Part shown: piece by piece, positions 18,618 through 27,311 of the stretch
Layout: each line of letters begins with the position of its first letter
Position numbering within the stretch: position 1 is the first letter of the stretch
Source: Pantoea vagans
GTDB lineage: Bacteria > Pseudomonadota > Gammaproteobacteria > Enterobacterales > Enterobacteriaceae
DNA: 64,000 bases
Assembly: GCF_004792415.1 (NCBI RefSeq)
Contig: NZ_CP038854.1
Span: 1-64,000, forward strand
Reading direction: 5' to 3'
Notes under the pieces: model-generated
What the model was told of the DNA's origin: nothing
What the model saw: only the letters and a program-made list of their open reading frames with translations
The model's database searches: none
Translations under genes and position numbers: made by a program

Positions 18618-20923
18618 GTGAAGTAAACGACAACGCGCGTCCGGATGTGATCAACGCGAACTCAGCGGCAGACACCCGGATTGAAGGCCTGGGCGCTGCC
18701 CGCTCGCGTGGCGACGGCAGGGTCAAAGTCATCGGTGAAGCGCGCTATGCGTTAGAACATCAGCCGGAAAATCCCCTCTATGGCGTCGTGATCCAGTCCA
18801 CCGTCGCCAGCGGTCGTATCAGCCGCATGTCGACGGAAAAGGCACAGCAGGCCTCAGGCGTGCTGGCGGTCTATACCCATCTGAACACGCTGAAGATCAA
18901 CAAACCCACGGCGATTGCCGATGGCGGCGCGGCGCAGTCAACCTACACCCCGATTCAGGACGATGTGATTATTCACAACGGTCAGAACATTGGTCTGGTC
19001 GTGGCTGAGACGTTTGAGCAGGCGACCTATGCTGCCTCGCTGGTGGAGATTGAGTATGAAACGTCTGATGCACTGATTTTTGCCACCGATGAGGGCGTCG
19101 AGCCGAAACCGCTCCCGAAGCAGGATATCGATATGGGCGATGCCCAGTCGGCGATGCAGCAGGCCGAGGTGCGCCTGAGCCAGCGTTACACCACCCCGCG
19201 TGAATACAACATGCCGATGGAGCCGCACGCCTGTGTGGCGGAGTGGCAGGATGGGCGCATTACCGTCTGGGAGCCGAGCCAGTGGGTAGCCGGCGCGCAG
19301 GTAGAGATTGCCGAGTGGATGGGCATTGAGGTTGAAGACGTGCGGATCATCTCGCCGTATGTCGGCGGTGGATTTGGCTCTAAGCCGGTGCCTTACACCC
19401 ATGTTGCGCTGGCGACGGCGGCATCGCGTGCGCTGAAGCGCCCGGTCAAAGTGTCGCTGACCCGTCCGCAGACTTTTACCGGTCTTGGCGGGCGTCCGGC
19501 GACCTCGCAGCAGCTGGAGCTGGGCGCATCCCGCGACGGCAAAATCCAGGCAATTATCCAGCGCAGCTTCAGTGAAACGTCACTCATTGATGTGTTCGCC
19601 GAGAACTGCAGCAAAGTCACCGCCCGCATGTATGCGGTAGGCAACGTTTCCGCGCAGCATCAGGTCAGGCCGATTAATACGGTGACGCCAGGCTGGATGA
19701 GGGCGCCAGGTGAAAACCCAAGCGCTTTTGGACTGGAAGTGGCGATGGATGAGATGGCCTATGCCCTGAACATCGATCCGCTGGAGCTGCGTCTGCGCAA
19801 CTGGGCAGATAAAGATTATCAGCTCGACCTGCCGTGGAGTTCTCGCCGTCTGAAAGAAGCCTATCAGAAAGGCGCAGAAGCCTTTGGCTGGGACAAGCGC
19901 ATCATGACGCCGCGCTCAATGCGCGAAGGGCGTGAACTGATTGGCTGGGGCATGGCCTCCGGCACCTATCCGGTCAACAAACTCCCTGCCGAAGCGAAAA
20001 TTATCCTGACGCCGCAGGGCAAATTTGTGGTGCAGTGCGGCGGTGCAGATATCGGCACCGGAACCTATACCATTCTGGCGCAGACCGCTGCCGATATTCT
20101 GGGTGTCGCGTCCACCACCATTGAGGTGCAGCTGGGTGATACCGCGCTGCCGCGCGCGGGTGTAGCGGGCGGATCGCAGCTGGCGGGCAACGTGACCGCG
20201 GCGGTGAACGACACGGCCAAACGGATGCGCGACCAGCTGCTGAAGCTGGCCAGCGAACTGCCACAGTCGCCACTGAAAGGCACGCCTGCGTCTCAGCTCA
20301 CGCTGAAAGGCGACGGGGTGCAGCACAATCAGCGCAGCGATCTCGCCGTTTCCTTTGCTCAGCTGGCGACGCTAGCCCCGGCAGAGAGTCTGACGGTGAA
20401 AGGCGGAACCTTCCCGGACGATATGTCAGAGAGCGAACGCGACAAGATGGTGCGTAATCTTAATGACGGCACTCGCCCCGAAAAATTCTCTGCCCACAGC
20501 TGGAGTGCGCAGTTTGTTGAGGTCCGGGTCGATGAAGACTTCGGTACCATCCGGGTCAAACGGATGGTAGCCGCGCTCGACAGCGGTCGTCTCTATAACC
20601 CGAAACTGGCGCGCAGCCAGTGGATTGGCGGCATGATCATGGGAGTGGGTCAGGCGCTGATGGAGGAGGGCATCATCGATCCGCGTAACGGTCGGGTAAT
20701 CAACAATAACCTCGCAGATTACTTAGTGCCGGTGAATGGCGACATCCCGAGCATTACTACCATCAACGTGGGCGAGCCCGATTTTGAGGCGACCACCATG
20801 GGCGGCAAACCGGTGGGTGAACTGGGTATCGTCGGCGTTGCGGCAGCAATCAGTAATGCGGTGTTCCATGCCACCGGCAAGCGCGTACGCGATCTGCCGA
20901 TTACGCTCGACAAGCTTATCTGA
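18614..20923 (+). CDS. paoC: molybdenum hydroxylase, catalytic subunit (PaoC-like)
   Basis: 769 residues. The N-terminal aldehyde oxidase a/b hammerhead (residues about 35-145) is followed by the molybdopterin-binding domain. Landmarks are SPYVGGGFGSK near 252-262, GWMRAPGENPSAF near 355, DIGTGTYTILAQTAADILGV near 477 and the catalytic glutamate in PVGELGIVGVAAA near 735. The C-terminus (VRDLPITLDKLI) is like PaoC. It oxidises aldehydes or a related heterocycle; the substrate cannot be read from sequence. The molybdopterin is probably the cytosine dinucleotide form, as the MocA-type gene next door suggests. Confidence 0.88.
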   Translation: MSEVNDNARPDVINANSAADTRIEGLGAARSRGDGRVKVIGEARYALEHQPENPLYGVVIQSTVASGRISRMSTEKAQQASGVLAVYTHLNTLKINKPTAIADGGAAQSTYTPIQDDVIIHNGQNIGLVVAETFEQATYAASLVEIEYETSDALIFATDEGVEPKPLPKQDIDMGDAQSAMQQAEVRLSQRYTTPREYNMPMEPHACVAEWQDGRITVWEPSQWVAGAQVEIAEWMGIEVEDVRIISPYVGGGFGSKPVPYTHVALATAASRALKRPVKVSLTRPQTFTGLGGRPATSQQLELGASRDGKIQAIIQRSFSETSLIDVFAENCSKVTARMYAVGNVSAQHQVRPINTVTPGWMRAPGENPSAFGLEVAMDEMAYALNIDPLELRLRNWADKDYQLDLPWSSRRLKEAYQKGAEAFGWDKRIMTPRSMREGRELIGWGMASGTYPVNKLPAEAKIILTPQGKFVVQCGGADIGTGTYTILAQTAADILGVASTTIEVQLGDTALPRAGVAGGSQLAGNVTAAVNDTAKRMRDQLLKLASELPQSPLKGTPASQLTLKGDGVQHNQRSDLAVSFAQLATLAPAESLTVKGGTFPDDMSESERDKMVRNLNDGTRPEKFSAHSWSAQFVEVRVDEDFGTIRVKRMVAALDSGRLYNPKLARSQWIGGMIMGVGQALMEEGIIDPRNGRVINNNLADYLVPVNGDIPSITTINVGEPDFEATTMGGKPVGELGIVGVAAAISNAVFHATGKRVRDLPITLDKLI

Positions 20924-21017
20924 ACCGCTTGCTGACCTGCTGCCAGCAGGCCGGAGTGTGGTTATGCGGGCGCGGGCTAAGCCTGCGCCCGTTTTTCACG
21001 CATAGCGGAGAAAGAGA

Positions 21018-21584
21018 GTGAAGATTGCGCTGATTGTACTGGCCGCCGGGCTGAGTCAACGTTTTCGCCAGCAGGCGGGTGGGCATAAGCTGCTGGCTGA
21101 CCTTGAAGGCAAAGCGGTATTGCAGCGCACGCTGGATCAGGCCGTTGCCAGCGGGCTTGACCTGTTCGTGGTGACCCGTCCCGACGCACTGGCAATCCAG
21201 TCGCTCTGCTCACGGGCGACTGTCGTGCTGTGCGACAGCGGCGGGCTGGGCGAGTCCATCGCAGCGGGCGTTAATGCCAGCCGTGACTACGATGGCTGGC
21301 TGATTGCGCTGGGCGATATGCCGTTTGTGACGCCTGAAAGTTACCGCGCCGTCAGTGCCGCACTGGCGGATTCGCCGATCGTCAGGCCAGTCATTGAGGG
21401 CAGGCCGGGCCATCCGGTGGGCTTTCAGAATCACTTTTTTCCAGTGCTGAGCACGTTACAGGGCGATGCCGGACCCCAGACAATCGTGAAGTCACAGGCT
21501 GTCCGGCTGCCGCTTCACGATCGCGGCTGCCTCTGTGATATCGATTTTCCTGCCGATCTGCAGCTGATAAAGGAATTTTCATGA
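21018..21584 (+). CDS. mocA: MocA-type molybdopterin cytidylyltransferase
   Basis: 188 residues with the nucleotidyltransferase motif LAAGLSQRF at residues 8-16, HKLLADLEGKAVL after it and IALGDMPFV near 95. Family knowledge: joins CTP to the molybdenum cofactor, giving the MCD form needed by PaoABC-type hydroxylases. It lies 94 bp after paoC and overlaps the XdhC-type gene by 4 bp, so it serves this enzyme. A dedicated copy at the operon is probable; specificity (CTP or another nucleotide) is inferred. Confidence 0.78.
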   Translation: MKIALIVLAAGLSQRFRQQAGGHKLLADLEGKAVLQRTLDQAVASGLDLFVVTRPDALAIQSLCSRATVVLCDSGGLGESIAAGVNASRDYDGWLIALGDMPFVTPESYRAVSAALADSPIVRPVIEGRPGHPVGFQNHFFPVLSTLQGDAGPQTIVKSQAVRLPLHDRGCLCDIDFPADLQLIKEFS

Positions 21585-22564
21585 TAACGCTGGATCAACG
21601 CGTGATTAATGCGGCACTGAGCAGTTGCCAGGCGGGCCAGCAGGTCTGGCTCTGCACGGTGCTGCGCACCTATGGCTCTTCGCCGCGCGCACCCGGGACC
21701 CTCATGACGGTTAATGAAACCGGCGCGTATTGCGGATCGCTGTCGGGCGGCTGCATCGAAGAGGATTTTCTGGCGCAGCTGGCGGCGGGGGCGTACCGCG
21801 CCAGCAGTCAGCGGGTACGCTACGGCGAGGGCGGGATGCGTCCTGATGTCAGCCTGCCGTGCGGCGGCAGTCTGGAAATCGTCATCGAGTTTCTGCCGCC
21901 CGATGACGCCACGCTGGCGCTGCTGACGGCGATGCAGCGCGCGCTGAGCGGGCAACAGCCGCTGGTAAAAATGATACGGCCGGGCGAGCGCGCGCAGTGG
22001 GAGGCGATTGCCGCCGACAGGAGGCTGCCCGCACTGGATGCCAGCGAGCAGCAGTTGTTACTGCCGGTTGGCGCGATACCGGAACTGCTGATCGCGGGCT
22101 ACTCCAGCGTGGCACACGAGTGCATCCGGCTGGGACAGATGCTGGGCTTTCACGTCCGGGTCTGTGAGCACCGACCGGAAATGCGGACGGAGCTGGAGAG
22201 CCATTTCAGCGACGCGGACAACGTGACGCTCGTATCACAGCATCCGGCGCGCTGGCTGGAACTGAATGGGGCGCACGCCGCGGTGGCGATTGTGGCACTG
22301 ACTCACGATCCGCGCATTGATGACCTGACGATGATGGAGGCGATTGCAACACCTGCGTTCTACATCGGCATTATGGGTTCGGCGAAAAACAGCGAGAAAC
22401 GACGGGCGCGTCTGCAACAGATCGCGGGGATGGATCGGGCCGAACTGGACCGCATCCATGCGCCCATCGGCCTGCCTATCGGCAGCAAAACCCCGGCGGA
22501 GATTGCGCTGTCGGTCATGGCCGATATCGTCCGGGTGAAGAATAGTGAGCCGTCAGCCGCCTGA
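21581..22564 (+). CDS. paoD: XdhC/PaoD-type cofactor insertion chaperone
   Basis: 327 residues with an N-terminal XdhC/CoxI domain (GSSPRAPGTLMTVNETG near 32, GSLSGGCIEEDFL near 52) and a C-terminal Rossmann-like XdhC_C domain (IMGSAKNSEKRRARL near 265, IGLPIGSKTPAEIALSVMADI near 298). Such proteins bind and sulfurate the molybdenum cofactor and load it into the catalytic subunit. It is the last gene of the operon. Its 3' end overlaps that of the convergent binding-protein gene by 12 bp. Confidence 0.85.
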   Translation: MITLDQRVINAALSSCQAGQQVWLCTVLRTYGSSPRAPGTLMTVNETGAYCGSLSGGCIEEDFLAQLAAGAYRASSQRVRYGEGGMRPDVSLPCGGSLEIVIEFLPPDDATLALLTAMQRALSGQQPLVKMIRPGERAQWEAIAADRRLPALDASEQQLLLPVGAIPELLIAGYSSVAHECIRLGQMLGFHVRVCEHRPEMRTELESHFSDADNVTLVSQHPARWLELNGAHAAVAIVALTHDPRIDDLTMMEAIATPAFYIGIMGSAKNSEKRRARLQQIAGMDRAELDRIHAPIGLPIGSKTPAEIALSVMADIVRVKNSEPSAA

Positions 22565-23695
22565 TCCCGCAGTCTTCTCAGGTGCCAGTCGATAAAGATA
22601 GCTGCCCGAATAAGGGATGGGCAGGAAATCACGAAAAAGCTGCTGTAACGTCTGTTCGGGATCGACGTCGCGGAACAGCTGCGGGTAGAGCGTAGTAGCA
22701 AAGAACTCGGTCGCTACGACGTGCCACGGGCTGAGATAAAAATTGTGCCAGAGGGCTCCGGTATGACCCTCCCGTAGCGCGGTCAGCTGTTTCAGTGCGT
22801 TCTGCTGACCGGTCAGTGCCAGCAGGCTCTGCCGGGTCTGGAGCGTGGTGACGGCGGGGCCGAGCTTCAGCGCGCCCGCCTCATCGGCGCTGCCGCTGCC
22901 GGTGGCAAAGTAATACTCCGGCTGGGCAGCAATCACGCGCTCCTCACTCAGCCGCCCGAACACGCCTTTAATCTGCTGGCTGGCGATGTTATTGCCACCG
23001 GCAAATGTCAGCAGCTCACCCAGATTGCCATTCACCGAGGTGACGCAGCATTCGCTGCGCCGTCCAAGATGCAGCTGCAGCAGCACGGATGGTTTCGGGC
23101 CGTGATAACTCGCCAGCCGATCGGCAATGCGCTGCATGTGGCTGCGGTAGAAGTGATTAAACTCAGCCGCACGCTGCGGCTGATTCAGCACCTCACCCAG
23201 CAAAATGATGCTGCGCTCGGTGTTTTTAAGCAGATTAACCCGCAGATCGATCTTCACCACCGGGATATGGGCCGCAGCGAGCATCTTCTCCAGCACGGCG
23301 CCGTTTTCACTGTCGCGTGCCAGCTGCGGCAGGATCACCACATCTGGCTTAAGCGCGATCACCTGTTCGGGATTCATATCGTTAACGCCATCCAGCCCCA
23401 CTACCGGAATTGTCTCCATCCGGGGAAACTGGCGGGCAAAAATCTGCCAGGTCTGAGGATCGTACTTTTTCAGATCCTGCGGCCAGCCGGCAATATGCTG
23501 CAGCGGATTACCGGGCGTCAGCAGTGCAACGCTGTAGAGCATCCGGCTTTCACCCAGCACAATGCGCTGCGGATGGTCGGGAATCGTGACCTGACGACCG
23601 GTGATATCGGTCAGCGTACGGGCATGTGCACCCGCGCTGACCAGCATCACAGTGACCGTCAGCAGCGCCGAACGTAGCGAGTTAAAATTCCACAC
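22553..23695 (-). CDS. iron-siderophore ABC transporter binding protein
   Basis: 380 residues. A signal peptide (LLTVTVMLVSAGAHA) ends near residue 25. The type III periplasmic-binding fold is shown by LTDITGRQVTIPDHPQRIV near 28 and NPEQVIALKPDVVILP near 108, then SVNGNLGELLTFAGGNNIA in the second lobe. It begins 14 bp inside the end of the TonB receptor gene, so the two are co-translated. No permease or ATPase accompanies them; the protein must hand its ligand to a transporter encoded elsewhere. The ligand is probably a ferric siderophore. Confidence 0.83.
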   Translation of the reverse strand: MWNFNSLRSALLTVTVMLVSAGAHARTLTDITGRQVTIPDHPQRIVLGESRMLYSVALLTPGNPLQHIAGWPQDLKKYDPQTWQIFARQFPRMETIPVVGLDGVNDMNPEQVIALKPDVVILPQLARDSENGAVLEKMLAAAHIPVVKIDLRVNLLKNTERSIILLGEVLNQPQRAAEFNHFYRSHMQRIADRLASYHGPKPSVLLQLHLGRRSECCVTSVNGNLGELLTFAGGNNIASQQIKGVFGRLSEERVIAAQPEYYFATGSGSADEAGALKLGPAVTTLQTRQSLLALTGQQNALKQLTALREGHTGALWHNFYLSPWHVVATEFFATTLYPQLFRDVDPEQTLQQLFRDFLPIPYSGSYLYRLAPEKTAGSGG

Positions 23696-25802
23696 GGGCC
23701 TGTACCATCAGATTACGGGTTTCGCCTTCACGGACGCGCAGGTTGCCGCCGCTTGAACTGTAGTAGTGCTGGTTAAACAGATTATTGATATTCAGACGCA
23801 GCTGGGTTTTTTCACCAAACAGGCGGTTGTTCCACGCCACGAAGCTGTCTGCCACGACATAGTCGGGTAGGGTGAAACTGTTATCAGGATCGCCCGCACG
23901 GCTGCCGACGTAGCGCGCGCCACCGCCGAGCCTGAACGTGCCGGGCAGGCTGGTGATCTGCATCTCATGACTCAGATAGAGCGCACCGGCATGACGCGGC
24001 GCATTCTGCAGGCGATTGCCGTTGTTTTCCGGATTCACCCGATCGCTTACGATCTCTGCCTGATCATAGCTGTAGTTGGCACTCAAATCCCAGCCGGGCG
24101 CGATTTCGCCGTTGAGCTCAAATTCAGCGCCGGTCGAGCGTGCTTTGTCGATGGCCCGCGTGCTGCCATTGATGTTCAGCGACATCGCCTTTTCATCAAT
24201 CCGGTAGAGCGCCACTGTTGCCAGCAGTTTCGGCGAAAGCTGCCATTTGCTGCCGACTTCCCAGCTCGTGCCCTGTTCAGGCTTGCCGACATTACCGTCA
24301 TCATCCACATCGGTGGATGGCGTAAACGATTTGCTGACGCTGGTGTAAAAAGAGAGGTCAGGCGTGAGTTTGTAGATTACCCCCGCCTGCGGCAGGAACT
24401 TATTGCCCTCATCATTCAGGATTTCTGACTGGGGATTAACGCCGCGGGAGGCGCGCTGCTCATAATGCTGATAACGGCCGCCCAGCACCAGAATCCAGTC
24501 CTGTGTGAGTGAAATACTGTCTTTGGCGTAAAGCGATCGGCTATGGATACGGTTCAGGTTATTAGCGCCGGTGGTGTTTTCCGTGCTGTCATCTGTAACC
24601 GGTGACAGGATGTCATAGTCGGGATTGAAGTAACTGAACTGGCGATTGACCTTGCCCAGATACTGATGGGCACGATAAGTCTGGTTCATCTCGTAGTCGG
24701 TGCCCACCACCAGCGCATGCTGCATGCCCAGAATTTCCGGGTTGCCCAGCAGATCCCAGCTCACATATTTGGTTTTGTGGTTAAACCCGCGGTTGGCATC
24801 GGCGCGACGAGTAACCACGCCCGTGCTGGCATTGACCGCCGTCACGCGCACCTCATTGTTGTCATAGCGCCGCTGATTCCAGCCCAGGGTGAACCGGGTG
24901 CGCCACTCATCATTAAACTCCCAGTCATAGTGGGCATTGAGCGTTTTGTTATGGCCCCATGCGTGATTGGCTTTGTCATCCAGACGATCTTTATAGCCAA
25001 TATTGATCGGCTTACCGTCGATAAAGGCGGTGCCGCGATCGTAGGGAATGTCATAACGGTAGTCGGCATAGCTGATCAGAAAGCTGGCCTGCTCGCCAAA
25101 CCATTGCAGAGAGGGTGCCAGCAGCGTGTGCTCTTCGCTGCCAAAGTTGCGCCAGTAATCCTGATTCTGCTTTTCGGCGATGAGCCGGAAGGCAAAGCCA
25201 TTGCCCAGCGGGCCGGTGACATCCAGCGTGCCCGCACCGCCACCTTCACTGGCGTAACGTCCGGTAACGCTGGAGTGCCAGCTGTATTGTGGCTTTTTGC
25301 TGACCACATTGATAATCCCGCCCGGATTCTGAATGCCATACAGCAGCGAGGAGGAGCCTTTCAGCACCTCAACCCGTTCGGTCGTGGCATCAAAATTGAG
25401 TCCCTGACTGCTGCGGATGCCATCACGATAAACCGACCCATCGGCATTACTGCCAAAACCGCGTCGTACAAAGCCATCTTCGGTGCCGCCCAGCGTATTG
25501 GCCTCGGTGACGCCGCTGACAAAGCGCATCGCATCCGCCAGTGAGCTGGCCTGGAAATCTTCCAGCTGCTGCTGCGTCACCACGCTGACCGATTGTGCTT
25601 CATCGAGTCGCGCGGTTGGCATTTTACTGGCAACGCTGGTTTCGCTGGCGCTGTAATTTCCCTCTGAGCTGGCATCGGCGGTCACGGTCATATCTGATGC
25701 GCTGTCGGTTGCTGCACTGACCTGCGGCAACAGCATGCTGCCGCAGATCGCCACGACCAGAGCGGGGTGCCGGGCCGGATATCGCGAATCTCTGTTTTTC
25801 AT
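23682..25802 (-). CDS. TonB-dependent siderophore receptor
   Basis: 706 residues. A signal peptide is followed by a TonB-box-like DMTVTADASS, a plug domain (about residues 60-165: QSVSVVTQQQLEDFQ, VEVLKGSSSLLYG, NPGGIINVVSKKP) and a 22-strand barrel ending in MVQARVEF. Domain pattern and length fit the FhuE/FpvA-type ferric siderophore receptors. The Fur-box region upstream supports iron regulation. The specific siderophore is not identifiable. It forms a two-gene unit with the binding protein downstream. Confidence 0.9.
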   Translation of the reverse strand: MKNRDSRYPARHPALVVAICGSMLLPQVSAATDSASDMTVTADASSEGNYSASETSVASKMPTARLDEAQSVSVVTQQQLEDFQASSLADAMRFVSGVTEANTLGGTEDGFVRRGFGSNADGSVYRDGIRSSQGLNFDATTERVEVLKGSSSLLYGIQNPGGIINVVSKKPQYSWHSSVTGRYASEGGGAGTLDVTGPLGNGFAFRLIAEKQNQDYWRNFGSEEHTLLAPSLQWFGEQASFLISYADYRYDIPYDRGTAFIDGKPINIGYKDRLDDKANHAWGHNKTLNAHYDWEFNDEWRTRFTLGWNQRRYDNNEVRVTAVNASTGVVTRRADANRGFNHKTKYVSWDLLGNPEILGMQHALVVGTDYEMNQTYRAHQYLGKVNRQFSYFNPDYDILSPVTDDSTENTTGANNLNRIHSRSLYAKDSISLTQDWILVLGGRYQHYEQRASRGVNPQSEILNDEGNKFLPQAGVIYKLTPDLSFYTSVSKSFTPSTDVDDDGNVGKPEQGTSWEVGSKWQLSPKLLATVALYRIDEKAMSLNINGSTRAIDKARSTGAEFELNGEIAPGWDLSANYSYDQAEIVSDRVNPENNGNRLQNAPRHAGALYLSHEMQITSLPGTFRLGGGARYVGSRAGDPDNSFTLPDYVVADSFVAWNNRLFGEKTQLRLNINNLFNQHYYSSSGGNLRVREGETRNLMVQARVEF

Positions 25803-26218
25803 TTTTCTTTTCGTATCTGTTTCTGAAGCTAAAAAGGCCCGATGGCTGACGACTACGCCGGGCTTCCCTGAAGGTGTTCTGCAGGATGCAGCGGTTTAAA
25901 CAGAGGCGATCAGCATCAGGACTCGGCGAACATTACGACACCCGGACGACAATGCTTCTCATCTGTAATTGAGAATCATTCAAACATCAGGTAATGTAGT
26001 AGTAAACATAATTTGTACCTAAATCACTACAATTATGGCTAAGGGTACATTCACCGGTAATCAGATGCGTGTGTGATTCAGATTATTGAATAGATTGAAT
26101 TTATTTCCGTATTAAATACTGTTTGAGGCATAAATCCCTATCTTTTGCAGGTGAAAAAGAAAACGGATTAAGCCATTCACTACATTTTTACAGCGTTTAT
26201 CCCAGCAGCAGGAACAGC
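25803..26218. other. intergenic region between TonB receptor and RpiR genes
   Basis: About 415 bp holding the Fur-box region and, right of 26000, AT-rich sequence that presumably carries the promoter of the RpiR gene. No gene or RNA was recognised. Confidence 0.45.
25951..25982 (-). promoter_or_regulatory. Fur-box region upstream of the TonB receptor
   Basis: AATGCTTCTCA (25951-25961) and TGAGAATCATT (25970-25980) form an inverted repeat with one mismatch. The right half read on the minus strand, AATGATTCTCAATTACA, closely follows the Fur consensus. The arrangement looks like overlapping Fur sites about 150 bp upstream of the receptor ATG. Confidence 0.7.
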
Positions 26219-27109
26219 ATGAAACAGAACCGGCCAGTTAAAAACAGGGTGGATGTGGTGGCAGAGCGTCTGCGCGCCCGCGAAAAGCAGCTCTCGCCTC
26301 GTCTGCTGGCGGTAGCGCGCTATATCGATCAACAGCGTGAAACGGTGCTTGAAAGTACTGCGATGGAGATCGCCGTGGCGAACGCGACCTCTGACGCCAC
26401 CGTAATCCGTGCCATTCAGGCGCTGGGATTTAGCGGACTGCGCGATCTCAAACAGACGCTCAGGGCCTGGTTTGGTCCCTCACTGACCTCGGAAGATAAG
26501 ATGATCACCACGGTCAGTGAGGTGACCAGTGATGTGAACAGCGCCATCGACTTCGTACTTGCGGGTCACCGGCACGCCTGTGAGGTGCTGTCGCAGCCGC
26601 AGAACCGGGTGGCAGTAGCAGATGCCGTGGCGTTGCTGAGTGAAGCGCGGGAAGTGGCTATTTTTGGCATTAACGCCTCGGGTATTCTGGCGGATTACAG
26701 CGTGCGGCTGCTGAACCGCATCGGCCTGCCCGCCTTTTCGCTTAATCGCGCCGGCATTGCGCTGGCAGAACAGATGCTGGCGCTGCAGCGTGGCGACGTG
26801 CTGATAATGATGGCGCAGCAGTCGGCGCACCGGGAAGGGACTACCGTGGTGCGCGAAGCGAAACGGCTGGATATCCCGATTATCCTGCTCACCAACGCCA
26901 CCGACTCGTTTTTCGCGCGTGAGGCGGATGTGGTGATCAATGTGCCCCGTGGTGGCGAGAAGGGGCGCATTCCGCTGCACGGCACGATTATGGTCTGTCT
27001 GGAGATGCTAATCCTGTCGGTGGCGTCGACGCTGCCGCAGCGCACCGTTAAGACTATGAAACGGCTACAGGATCTCTATCGCGGGCTGAAACCCGCCAGC
27101 AAAAAGTAA
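26219..27109 (+). CDS. MurR/RpiR-family transcriptional regulator
   Basis: 296 residues from ATG 26219 (GCAGGA just upstream); an upstream extension to 26123 is open but has no RpiR character. The N-terminal HTH_6 domain (residues about 15-90, ATSDATVIRAIQALGFSGLRD) is followed by a SIS sugar-phosphate-binding domain (about 130-260, FGINASGILADYSVRLLNRIG). It likely senses a phosphosugar. No sugar catabolic genes are adjacent, so its target is unknown. Confidence 0.88.
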   Translation: MKQNRPVKNRVDVVAERLRAREKQLSPRLLAVARYIDQQRETVLESTAMEIAVANATSDATVIRAIQALGFSGLRDLKQTLRAWFGPSLTSEDKMITTVSEVTSDVNSAIDFVLAGHRHACEVLSQPQNRVAVADAVALLSEAREVAIFGINASGILADYSVRLLNRIGLPAFSLNRAGIALAEQMLALQRGDVLIMMAQQSAHREGTTVVREAKRLDIPIILLTNATDSFFAREADVVINVPRGGEKGRIPLHGTIMVCLEMLILSVASTLPQRTVKTMKRLQDLYRGLKPASKK

Positions 27110-27311
27110 TCTGCAAAATTGAGCCGTGACCGGAGTTTCCCAATAAACCACATTGTCGCGGCTCTGCTTTAAGTCAAATTTTCCCGCTTTGCGAGCGCGA
27201 TCGCCTCTTTTCATCAGCCAGTTTCCTCTGGCGACTACGCTTACAGCGTGCTGCACCTCCGGGTGCGGCTTTACTTTTTCTCCCTTTACTTTGTTTTGTG
27301 CGGAGCTGCTG

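Noticed and set aside
24666..25544. 292-codon frame antisense to the TonB receptor
   Set aside because: Lies wholly within a well-supported receptor gene; a codon-bias shadow with no domain.
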